DNA from: HGM10611 sp964384805
GTDB taxonomy: Bacteria > Bacillota_I > Bacilli_A > ML615J-28 > CAG-313
Direction: 5' to 3'
Length of the DNA: 5,430 nt
NCBI GenBank assembly: GCA_964384805.1
Contig: CAYLLO010000057.1
Coordinates: 1 to 5,430, forward strand
Under the pieces are notes generated by a model. It made no database searches, was not told where the DNA came from, and saw nothing but the letters and a program-made list of their open reading frames with translations. Positions 1 to 5,430 of this stretch are shown piece after piece (the stretch's first letter is position 1; each line of letters begins with the position of its first letter). The translations under genes and the position numbers were made by a program.

Positions 1-11
1 AAATTTAACAT
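1..11 (-). CDS. Start of a divergent gene, cut by the window edge
   Basis: On the minus strand an ATG at 11-9 is preceded by AAGGTGG (22-16), with about 7 bases between the AGG core and the ATG, which is good spacing for a low-GC Gram-positive ribosome binding site. The frame is closed upstream by a TAA at 41-39, so this ATG is the first possible start. Only three full codons (Met-Leu-Asn) are in the window, so nothing can be said about the product. If real, it is transcribed divergently from the gene at 72 and shares the short 12-71 intergenic region with it. The call rests only on the start context. Confidence 0.4.
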
Positions 12-36
12 TTTACCACCTTCTTTTTTCTTTTTT

Positions 37-45
37 TGTTATACT
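37..45 (+). promoter_or_regulatory. Probable extended -10 promoter element
   Basis: The bases TGTTATACT match an extended -10 (TG-n-TATACT, with the hexamer at 40-45). They lie 27 bases upstream of the ATG at 72, which would leave a leader of about 20 bases. No TTGACA-like -35 is seen at the expected spacing (17-22 reads CCACCT), so activity would depend on the TG extension. A second -10-like hexamer, TATAGT at 52-57, is too close to the ribosome binding site to be attractive. In such AT-rich DNA, -10 look-alikes are common. Confidence 0.4.
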
Positions 46-59
46 ACTAAATATAGTAG
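44..59. promoter_or_regulatory. Small inverted repeat between -10 and Shine-Dalgarno site
   Basis: CTACTA (44-49) and TAGTAG (54-59) are perfect inverted arms separated by four bases. The right arm overlaps the first two bases of the AGGAGG site (58-63), and the left arm starts at the end of the -10 hexamer. It could be an operator for a DNA-binding regulator, a leader hairpin partly masking the ribosome binding site, or chance. The arms are only 6 bp and AT-rich, so the hairpin itself would be weak. Confidence 0.3.
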
Positions 60-71
60 GAGGAACAATAT

Positions 72-209
72 ATGATAATATTAGAACAAGCAATAATTGT
101 TGAGTCAAGTATGATAGAAAGCTTATTAATTTTAAATACTTTATTATTAATTATTATAATTATTTTAATAACAGTAGCATTAATAAGTAATGGTATTAAA
201 AAACGTTAA
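72..209 (+). CDS. 45-residue single-span membrane peptide (coat-protein-like or toxin-like)
   Basis: An ATG at 72 follows a perfect AGGAGG (58-63) with 8 bases of spacing, and the frame runs 45 codons to TAA at 207-209. The peptide has a short N-terminal part with three Glu (residues 5, 11, 16), an uninterrupted hydrophobic span at about 18-38 built from Leu, Ile and Val, and a basic end (Lys43, Lys44, Arg45). That predicts an N-out, C-in single-span protein without a cleaved signal. Acidic head, one span and basic tail is the plan of filamentous-phage coat proteins. The leaderless Pf3 coat is almost the same length. Small holins, type I toxins and membrane-complex subunits look similar, and no sequence identity is recognised. 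It ends 25 bases before the next gene, so the two are probably cotranscribed. The strong ribosome binding site suggests high expression. Confidence 0.72.
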   Translation: MIILEQAIIVESSMIESLLILNTLLLIIIIILITVALISNGIKKR

Positions 210-221
210 TCCAAAAGAGGA
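204..221 (+). repeat. 18-bp direct repeat, copy 1 (carries a ribosome binding site)
   Basis: The 18 bases beginning CGTTAATCC are identical to 981-998. Here they cover the last codon and stop of the 45-residue peptide gene and most of the Shine-Dalgarno sequence (AGAGGAG, 216-222) of the next gene. The match ends at 203/980 on the left and 222/999 on the right. Confidence 0.85.
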
Positions 222-234
222 GAAAGAATAAAAT

Positions 235-1002
235 ATGTTTTTTTTAAATTCATCAAATACAACAAAAACAAATTTAACACTACCATTAGTTATATTAATG
301 ATAATAATAACATTAATATTAATAACATTATTAATAATACAAATAGACAAAAACCAAAGAAAAAAAAGAAATAGAACAATTATTTTTTTAACTTTTTTAA
401 TATCTTCTTTATTTTTTATCACAATAGGGAAAGGACAATTAATATATTATCCAGCCACAAAACAACAAGTAAAATTGAACGAAAATGTAAATTACAAAAT
501 TGTGACAAATGAAAATATTAGTAATATTACAATTACAATAAATTTTTTAACTTATGTAGATTTTTTTGAATATGATATTCTTTTTTATGATAATAAAGAT
601 AATTTAATCAAAGCCGATAGCAATAAATTAACAAATCTCACATCACAAAGTTATAAAACATTAAATTTTGATAAACCTTCAAAAATAGTTTTAAACGGTG
701 GAAGTTATCAATTTAAATATAAATGCTACAATTTATATCAAACAAAAGCATATTTAGAAGATAACCAAACTATAACAATACCATTAATTATAGGTTTAGT
801 TTCTTCCTTCATTTCTTTTGTTTTAATAAAAATAATAAATAATGAAGAAAAAGAATCATATATAAATAGTGATACTTCAAAAAATACAAACGTTCAACAA
901 CCAAATTTTATTTATTGTATAAATTGTGGCCAAAAAAATCCAAAACAAGCTAAATACTGCTGTAATTGCGGAAATCATATCGTTAATCCAAAAGAGGAAT
1001 AA
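235..1002 (+). CDS. Three-span membrane protein with extracytoplasmic domain and C-terminal zinc ribbon
   Basis: An ATG at 235 lies 12 bases after AGAGGAG (216-222), a slightly long spacing. Hydrophobic spans are at residues 16-37, 48-65 and 182-201. The very basic loop 39-47 is predicted cytoplasmic, which places residues 66-181 outside, rich in Asn, Thr and aromatic residues with a beta-strand look, and puts the C-terminus inside. Residues 228-245 hold Cys228-x2-Cys231-x10-Cys242-x2-Cys245, each pair followed by Gly, typical of the short zinc-ribbon domains found at the ends of many bacterial membrane proteins. A hydrophilic linker (202-224) joins it to the last span. These ribbons usually act in protein contacts, so a regulatory or scaffold role is inferred and no enzyme motif is seen. 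Composition is more extreme than in the minus-strand genes, with Ile largely as ATA and Lys and Asn almost only AAA and AAT. The stop codon lies inside the downstream terminator. The family is not recognised. Confidence 0.85.
   Translation: MFFLNSSNTTKTNLTLPLVILMIIITLILITLLIIQIDKNQRKKRNRTIIFLTFLISSLFFITIGKGQLIYYPATKQQVKLNENVNYKIVTNENISNITITINFLTYVDFFEYDILFYDNKDNLIKADSNKLTNLTSQSYKTLNFDKPSKIVLNGGSYQFKYKCYNLYQTKAYLEDNQTITIPLIIGLVSSFISFVLIKIINNEEKESYINSDTSKNTNVQQPNFIYCINCGQKNPKQAKYCCNCGNHIVNPKEE
981..998 (+). repeat. 18-bp direct repeat, copy 2 (gene end and terminator arm)
   Basis: Exact copy of 204-221. Here it encodes the last residues of the zinc-ribbon protein, in a different phase from copy 1, and supplies the left arm of the terminator stem. 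A chance 18-base match within 5.4 kb is unlikely even in AT-rich DNA, so a duplication or shared regulatory constraint is plausible. Confidence 0.85.
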
Positions 1003-1015
1003 AACCTCTTTTTTT
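990..1015 (+). terminator. Intrinsic terminator of the rightward genes, possibly shared
   Basis: AAAAGAGG (990-997) and CCTCTTTT (1005-1012) form an 8-bp stem around a 7-base loop, and the T-run continues to 1015 with more T after 1016. The stop codon of the zinc-ribbon gene (1000-1002) sits in the loop. On the minus strand the same stem begins two bases after the probable true end of the leftward operon (stop at 1014-1016). There the T-run after the stem is only the four bases of the arm, so termination of leftward transcripts would be weaker. Confidence 0.75.
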
Positions 1016-1267
1016 ATTTTCGAGGATTAAAAAATGCATCTAATTCTTCTAATGTTTCATCAGAAGAATCTTGTTTTTTATTCTTCATTTTTTGTTTTTC
1101 ATTTTTTAAGTAATCATTAAACCAAGGTGTTTTACTTTTATTTCTTTTCTCATTTTGTTAGCATACCCTTCAGCTTTTTTTCTAACTAAATATTTCTCAT
1201 GTGCATACTTTTTTCGATAAGACACATCACGTTTATCTTGTAAAGATTGTTCGTGTGCATATTTTTT
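1014..1267 (-). pseudogene. Continuation of the secreted membrane protein's cytoplasmic tail in shifted frames
   Basis: Beyond the stop at 1235-1233, protein-like sequence continues. From 1267 to about 1158 a frame one base further on reads a highly charged helical stretch with two KKYAHE copies (codons 1267-1250 and 1213-1196) that differ only at three synonymous third positions, a sign that this frame is truly translated. From 1157 to the stop at 1016-1014 the original frame reopens and encodes TPWFNDYLKNEK, then an acidic end (DSSDETLEELDAFFNPRK). Neither segment has a convincing start of its own: the shifted frame is closed by TAA at 1285-1283 with only a TTG after it, and the last segment is preceded by TAA at 1160-1158. 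Two compensating one-base indels explain this: one extra base in the T7 run at 1262-1268 and one missing base in 1109-1160, for example at the T4 run 1153-1156. The restored protein would be about 649 residues. Sequencing error or a real compensated mutation cannot be told apart here. Confidence 0.7.
1043..1069. repeat. Perfect 8-bp inverted repeat near the end of the leftward operon
   Basis: ATTCTTCT (1043-1050) and AGAAGAAT (1062-1069) flank an 11-base spacer. On the leftward mRNA this would form a hairpin in the last codons of the membrane protein tail, about 10 bases upstream of a T6 run. The long loop and displaced T-run make it a poor intrinsic terminator. It may simply reflect repeated Glu and Ser codons. 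Confidence 0.35.
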
Positions 1268-2963
1268 TATCAACTCGTTCGGTTATAAAATCACGGTCAG
1301 TTAACACATCTTTTCTTCGTTTTTTATATCGTTTGTCATAATATTTTTTATTTTCATTAGTCCATCGTCTTCTTTTATTCTCGGAACGATTATATGCATT
1401 TCTGTTCTGCATCTTAAAACTTTGTTCAACTAACCTATCATCTTTTAATGTCTTCTTTGTAAGCAATGGCATCCACAAAGACCTAGTTATAGTTATTAAA
1501 AATACTATACCTACAATAATAATTATTGTCCATACTGCAGGCGAAAGAGAACTAAAAAATTCTTTCAAAAAAGTTAATAAACCTTGTCCAGTTGTATTTA
1601 CAACTGTACCTGCCATCGAACCAATATTTTTCATTAAATTCTCTAAAAGGTCGGCCCACGCATCTTCAACCGATACATGTCCAGGAGCGACATCAACTCC
1701 GCCTATAGTTACATTATCATCAGATTTATATAACACTCCATCAAACATGTAAGAAATAGAAATAAATGAAACAGAGTTTTTCAAAATAGACCACTCTTTT
1801 TTAACATTATTAAGAAGGTTGATATTGACTTTTTTATCAGTTAAATGTCCCACTATTCTATTTTTAAATTCTATATCTTCCAGATGAACAACACCATCAG
1901 AAGATTCAATAGCAACGTTTTCTTTATTCCAAGAACCAGATTCTAACAATTTATATTCTTTGTGATAAGTATCATAATACCACTGCATAGTATTATAATA
2001 ATTACCCCAATTAGTGTCCGCTTCAATTCTAAGGGCGTCCCAAATTGACATAACATGATCAGAATAAATCAAAACTTCATCAAAATAAACTTCATCAACA
2101 TATTCTTTTCTGGAATCTTCATCTTCAGTATATCCAACACCAAAAAGCCCTTTTTTATATTTAGTTACTATATAAGAAAACTTTACTGATAATAAAACAT
2201 CATAATCAACATCATCTAAATTAAAATAAATAATTGGATACCACCATCGACCATTCTCACCATACATATTTTCGGTAAAAACAGTATTATAATGAAGTTC
2301 AGGATACATATAACTAACTTTAACAGCCTTAAATTTTGTTAATTGAGTATCATAAATACTACCATAAAGTACACCCATCTTTTCATTTTTCTTATCAGAA
2401 GATAAAAGATAATCAGGTATTTTTTCTAATTCAACGTCGCATTCATAATGCTTGGTATACACTGGACGTTGTACTCCATCATCGTTTTTATAGGTAATGT
2501 AATAAACATATCTCCGACAATCACTATATACCGATTCTTGAAGATAACCGGTTGAATTGGGTATAATATTACCTTTAAAATCAGTAACATATTCTTTCGG
2601 TAAAGCCCATTTACCTTGAATAATTGAGATTGATTCAAAAGACTCTAAATCTAAGCCAGTTGATTCATTATACCAATTAGTAGGTATTACGCTTTTATTA
2701 ATCGTTCTAACATAAAGACTTTCGTTAGTTGTATAATCAACATCAGTACCATTATAATTAGTATAATAAAAGGTATATTCTGCCGAATCATTGGTTTTTT
2801 TAAAATAACCAGTACCATCAAGCAATTGTTGTGAATTAACATCAATAGCTGACTTATTAGTTGTTACTGGCACATCTTCTGCTTTCGCAACCATTGGTTT
2901 TACAGCTAAAAGCAAGCTAAACGAAAATACCAGGATAATTAGTTGTAAAATCTTCTTTTTCAT
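1233..2963 (-). CDS. Sec-exported single-span membrane protein with long basic cytoplasmic tail
   Basis: I place the start at the ATG at 2963-2961. It lies 9 bases after GAGAGG (2978-2973) and overlaps the upstream stop as ATGA. An in-frame ATG at 2972 directly abuts that site and is unlikely. The frame gives 576 residues. Residues 1-28 form a signal peptide (MKKK, hydrophobic core, cleavage after Ala-Lys-Ala). The ectodomain 29-473 is rich in Tyr, Trp and Asp, looks mostly beta, has only two cysteines (149 and 175, a possible disulfide) and matches no family I know. Residues 432-470 look like amphipathic or hydrophobic helix before the membrane span at about 474-493. The tail is strongly basic and aromatic (KRRR, DKRYKKRRK). 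The stop at 1235-1233 is probably premature, with the tail continuing to 1014. No LPXTG signal is present. It is the second gene of a coupled operon, so it probably works with the upstream modular surface protein. Confidence 0.85.
   Translation of the reverse strand: MKKKILQLIILVFSFSLLLAVKPMVAKAEDVPVTTNKSAIDVNSQQLLDGTGYFKKTNDSAEYTFYYTNYNGTDVDYTTNESLYVRTINKSVIPTNWYNESTGLDLESFESISIIQGKWALPKEYVTDFKGNIIPNSTGYLQESVYSDCRRYVYYITYKNDDGVQRPVYTKHYECDVELEKIPDYLLSSDKKNEKMGVLYGSIYDTQLTKFKAVKVSYMYPELHYNTVFTENMYGENGRWWYPIIYFNLDDVDYDVLLSVKFSYIVTKYKKGLFGVGYTEDEDSRKEYVDEVYFDEVLIYSDHVMSIWDALRIEADTNWGNYYNTMQWYYDTYHKEYKLLESGSWNKENVAIESSDGVVHLEDIEFKNRIVGHLTDKKVNINLLNNVKKEWSILKNSVSFISISYMFDGVLYKSDDNVTIGGVDVAPGHVSVEDAWADLLENLMKNIGSMAGTVVNTTGQGLLTFLKEFFSSLSPAVWTIIIIVGIVFLITITRSLWMPLLTKKTLKDDRLVEQSFKMQNRNAYNRSENKRRRWTNENKKYYDKRYKKRRKDVLTDRDFITERVDKKICTRTIFTR
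2960..2963 (-). promoter_or_regulatory. ATGA stop/start overlap coupling the two surface-protein genes
   Basis: The TGA stop of the upstream gene (2962-2960) and the ATG of the downstream gene (2963-2961) share ATGA. Such overlaps commonly allow ribosomes to terminate and restart, which keeps the two products in proportion and supports their working together. The overlap also indicates that TGA is read as stop here. Confidence 0.75.
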
Positions 2964-5413
2964 CGATACCATCCTCTCTTTTTCGCATATCTTCTACGAT
3001 ATGAATAATTATAATTTTTCTTGTTTTTAGCCTTTTTTAGCGGTTTTACGACCTTTTTATAAAAGACAACAATTATTATAACTCCAAGCGTAATACCACC
3101 AATTTTTAAAATTATTGGTAAAATATTACTTTCTTCTTCGATTTCATAATCAATGCCCAAATTATAATTCATTTCGAAACGATATATACCTTTTGAACCA
3201 GCAGTTGAATTATAAGTTATTAAAAATGAGTAAATACCAGTTGATGGTTTAGTAGAATAATAATCAACACTAGTTTCATTATGATAAGTAACAATTGTGT
3301 AAGATAACTCTGTGTCAGGCAAAGCACCAACAGCTTTGGCAGTTGATACAATATCAGGTTTTTCAACAATCGTTGAACAATACCAGGTATCATTGTATAA
3401 ATAATCTACTTTAATCGAGGCCGAAACTCTAATAGTTAAATTAATCGTTGAAACATAATCACCAACTTTACATTCATAAGACATAACATAATTACCAGCT
3501 GAATCACCATGTCCAGTATAACCATCATCAATTAATTTCAAAATAAAACTATCTTTTGTACCATCTTCACAAGCTTTACGCACAATTTTCGTAATTGATT
3601 CAGTATCTAAAAAGCTAGAGGGGTTTTTCCAAATAAGAGTCGGTCCGTTATAATCTAATGGTTGGATAACCTCCATGTATATTTCTAAATAATGAAAATC
3701 AATAGCACTCCAAGAATAATAAATAATAGAACTATCAATCTTATCCGTCAATTCCTTATCCAAATAATAACCTTGAACAATACCTACACTATCAGTTAAT
3801 GCAATTTCAGTGGGAAGTAAATTAGCTAAAAAATATTCATTTTTGGCAGCACTACCTTCTCCTTGAACATTAGGAGAGTAAACGGTTTTGTAAAGAACTC
3901 CGTTATAATAAAAATTAAGTGACTTAGGTTTTTGTTCGAAAACAATCGGAAGAGAATACTGGCTGTTAGCATAAGTTGTAACATCTTTAGGAACCGCAAT
4001 AAGTCTAAAAGAGTAAGTACCAGTTTTTAAATCCAAATCATAAATATCAATCGATAAAGTATCAACATCTAAAGTTTTAATAAGTTTTAAATCACAATAC
4101 AGCTCATAAAAGCCAACACTATCAATAGCATCCCAAGACAAAGTATGATCATCTAAAGAGAGTACTGGAGTATCCAATTGTAAATAATCAATATTATAAA
4201 AATAAGTAACACCATTGGATAAGGAAGAGTCAAGATAATTTTCCGAATCGGAAACAGCTTTCACATATAAGTTATAGTTACCAACTTCTTCAAGTCCTCC
4301 AGGTAAATAATAAGATGTTGTAGAAGCAGCAACTTTACCAATTACCTCGTCTTCATCTTCACCATAGCTAATAATATACCAATCAGCTTTTTCAACTGCA
4401 GTCCAAACTAATTTAGAAGCAATACCATTTTCAGCAACAATATTAAGGGTAGGAGATGATAATTGTATTACATTAGCTTCTAAAAGAAAGTAATAAGTAT
4501 GTGTATAACTAGTCTCACCATCAGGAGAAACAATAGCACTTAAAAATATTGTTTCAGAAGTTTGTAAAGGTTGTAATCTTTTTAATAAAATATAATCATT
4601 GTAATACGAAAACTCAACGTAAGATGCCGCACTTAGCAATAATGACCAAGTAACAGGATAACCTCCAATATAACCTGGTAATTTAATATATTCTTCATCG
4701 GCACATATCTTTTTCGGAACATCCGCCGTTTCAAATACACTTTCATCAAAATCAGGAACTGGAGCTATAGCAGTGCCAGATATATAGTAATCGTAATTAT
4801 ATGTTTTACCACCTTCTAAAATAACTGAATAATTATCATTACAAATTGTCAAAGTATCATCATTAAACCAATTTCCGTTACTAATTTTTTCATCCTTAAC
4901 AGTCGTTTCATTATAAAAGTATGTTGGAAAATCACTATAAGTAAAAGCGTTAGCCACATTCCAAGTTACAGTTTGAGATTCATAACTATAACCTTTCATT
5001 GTACAAGTAAAATTGATTGTCGCATATTTTGGTTCATTAGAATAAAACCAAAGATAAAGCGGCATTAAAACTATATCAGAAGAGTTAACACATTCATTCA
5101 TAAAGTAGTCCGCAAAGACTGGAAAGCTATCCCACACTTTATTACCAGATAAATCCGCAGTGGCAACTTCAAAAGTCATACCTGCAGTGTAACTGTTGGA
5201 CATCCAAACTGTGGGCCAGCCGTTCGAATTCAAAGAACCAACACCATTAATATAATTAGTCATGGTATCACTCGAACAGCGAATTTTGTACTCACCATTA
5301 ATATAAACGTGTACATACGAACCAGACGTTGCAGCTTCGGTTTTAACATTTGAAAAACACAAAAACAAACCTAAAGTTAAAATCAACAAGATTAATATTT
5401 TGATTTTTTTCAC
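2960..5413 (-). CDS. Large modular Sec-exported surface protein (Ig-like and FN3-like domains, C-terminal membrane anchor)
   Basis: I place the start at GTG 5413-5411, 5 bases after TAGGTGA. The GTG at 5422 lies inside that binding site. This gives 817 residues. A signal peptide covers 1-27 (MKKIKI, Leu/Ile core, cleavage near Thr-Glu-Ala). The ectodomain looks modular: an unrecognised N-terminal beta region (28-215), a segment at about 222-314 resembling atrophied bacterial Ig domains (DEEYIKLP then PVTWSL), two FN3-like repeats at about 317-405 and 412-493 (each with P-x-L, a conserved Trp as LVW or LSW, and an A/V-x-x-Y strand), a segment at 496-585 recalling Listeria-Bacteroides repeats (GYYLDKELTDK), and a segment at 590-665 ending like DUF5011-type Ig modules (GNYVMSYEC). 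One span at about 763-784 precedes a Lys/Arg/Tyr-rich tail. Nine ectodomain cysteines are unusual for a Gram-positive surface protein. No LPXTG or catalytic motif is visible. Binding or adhesion is inferred. Confidence 0.88.
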   Translation of the reverse strand: MKKIKILILLILTLGLFLCFSNVKTEAATSGSYVHVYINGEYKIRCSSDTMTNYINGVGSLNSNGWPTVWMSNSYTAGMTFEVATADLSGNKVWDSFPVFADYFMNECVNSSDIVLMPLYLWFYSNEPKYATINFTCTMKGYSYESQTVTWNVANAFTYSDFPTYFYNETTVKDEKISNGNWFNDDTLTICNDNYSVILEGGKTYNYDYYISGTAIAPVPDFDESVFETADVPKKICADEEYIKLPGYIGGYPVTWSLLLSAASYVEFSYYNDYILLKRLQPLQTSETIFLSAIVSPDGETSYTHTYYFLLEANVIQLSSPTLNIVAENGIASKLVWTAVEKADWYIISYGEDEDEVIGKVAASTTSYYLPGGLEEVGNYNLYVKAVSDSENYLDSSLSNGVTYFYNIDYLQLDTPVLSLDDHTLSWDAIDSVGFYELYCDLKLIKTLDVDTLSIDIYDLDLKTGTYSFRLIAVPKDVTTYANSQYSLPIVFEQKPKSLNFYYNGVLYKTVYSPNVQGEGSAAKNEYFLANLLPTEIALTDSVGIVQGYYLDKELTDKIDSSIIYYSWSAIDFHYLEIYMEVIQPLDYNGPTLIWKNPSSFLDTESITKIVRKACEDGTKDSFILKLIDDGYTGHGDSAGNYVMSYECKVGDYVSTINLTIRVSASIKVDYLYNDTWYCSTIVEKPDIVSTAKAVGALPDTELSYTIVTYHNETSVDYYSTKPSTGIYSFLITYNSTAGSKGIYRFEMNYNLGIDYEIEEESNILPIILKIGGITLGVIIIVVFYKKVVKPLKKAKNKKNYNYSYRRRYAKKRGWYR
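2973..2978 (-). promoter_or_regulatory. Ribosome binding site that decides the start at 2963
   Basis: GAGAGG on the minus strand lies within the last codons of the upstream gene. It is 9 bases from the ATG at 2963 and 0 bases from the alternative ATG at 2972, so the former is preferred. Confidence 0.7.
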
Positions 5414-5418
5414 AAAAA

Positions 5419-5424
5419 TCACCT
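5419..5424 (-). promoter_or_regulatory. Ribosome binding site supporting the GTG start at 5413
   Basis: On the minus strand the bases from 5428 read AGGTAGGTGAT, a near match to the extended anti-16S sequence AGGAGGTGAT. The AGGTGA part at 5424-5419 is 5 bases from GTG 5413 and overlaps GTG 5422. The operon's promoter lies beyond the right edge of the window. Confidence 0.6.
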
Positions 5425-5430
5425 ACCTTT

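Noticed and set aside
180..422. Minus-strand open frame of 80 codons
   Set aside because: It lies antisense to the end of the 45-residue peptide gene and the start of the zinc-ribbon gene, has no good ribosome binding site, and encodes low-complexity Ile/Asn/Phe sequence expected from AT-rich DNA.
1043..1069. Inverted repeat as terminator of the leftward operon
   Set aside because: An 11-base loop and a T-run displaced by about 10 bases do not fit an intrinsic terminator, and the repeat lies inside probable coding sequence.
1233..1268. Programmed ribosomal frameshift at the A7 run of the leftward mRNA
   Set aside because: The required change is +1 (or -2), not the -1 expected at an A-rich slippery site, and a second opposite shift is needed downstream. 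Two compensating indels are simpler.
2426..2638. Minus-strand open frame of 70 codons
   Set aside because: It is fully inside the secreted membrane protein gene on the same strand in another frame, with no start context or recognisable motif.
5340..5413. Lipoprotein signal in the large modular protein
   Set aside because: The cysteine in the signal peptide is preceded by Leu-Phe-Leu, not the Leu-Ala/Ser-Gly/Ala of a lipobox, and a Sec cleavage site follows.
1..5430. Plectrovirus or inovirus genome
   Set aside because: The size and the coat-like peptide are suggestive, but no replication initiator, Zot-type ATPase or terminal repeat is seen, and convergent operons are not typical. Kept only as a hypothesis.
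1..5430. tRNA, rRNA, CRISPR array, insertion sequence or riboswitch
   Set aside because: No regular spaced repeats, transposase-like protein, tRNA-like T-loop sequence or structured GC-rich segment was found by eye on either strand.

Overview
This is a very AT-rich window whose genes all use strong Shine-Dalgarno sites of the low-GC Gram-positive type. Its codons are dominated by A and T, and TGA appears to be read as stop (the large minus-strand gene ends in TGA inside an ATGA overlap). That fits a low-GC Firmicute or a Mollicutes relative using the standard code, or a phage or plasmid of such a host. It argues against Mycoplasma or Spiroplasma code usage. No replication, integration, packaging, RNA or defence gene is visible, so chromosome and mobile element cannot be told apart.

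Layout. At the left edge the first codons of a leftward gene leave the window. A roughly 60-base divergent intergenic region follows, with an extended -10 element and a small inverted repeat overlapping a perfect AGGAGG site. Two rightward genes follow: a 45-residue single-span membrane peptide (72-209) and a 255-residue three-span membrane protein with an extracytoplasmic domain and a C-terminal zinc ribbon (235-1002). The second gene's stop codon lies inside an intrinsic terminator (990-1015). Convergent to them is a leftward two-gene operon: an 817-residue Sec-exported protein of Ig-like and FN3-like modules (2960-5413), then a Sec-exported protein read as 576 residues (1233-2963). The two are joined by a 4-base ATGA overlap. 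Both have a signal peptide, a large ectodomain, one C-terminal membrane span and a Lys/Arg/Tyr-rich cytoplasmic tail. Neither has an LPXTG sorting signal.

The most useful correction is at 1014-1267. The 576-residue frame stops early, but coding sequence clearly continues, first in a shifted frame and then back in the original frame to a stop at 1014, directly beside the terminator. A KKYAHE repeat in the shifted frame has only synonymous differences. The intact protein is therefore probably about 649 residues, and the window appears to carry two compensating one-base indels.

Taken together, every complete protein here is membrane-inserted with a predicted cytoplasmic C-terminus. The window reads as a cell-surface or envelope module of unknown function: adhesion or signalling on a host cell, or the structural proteins of a membrane-associated or filamentous virus. 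The second reading is speculative. None of the genes could be assigned a name.
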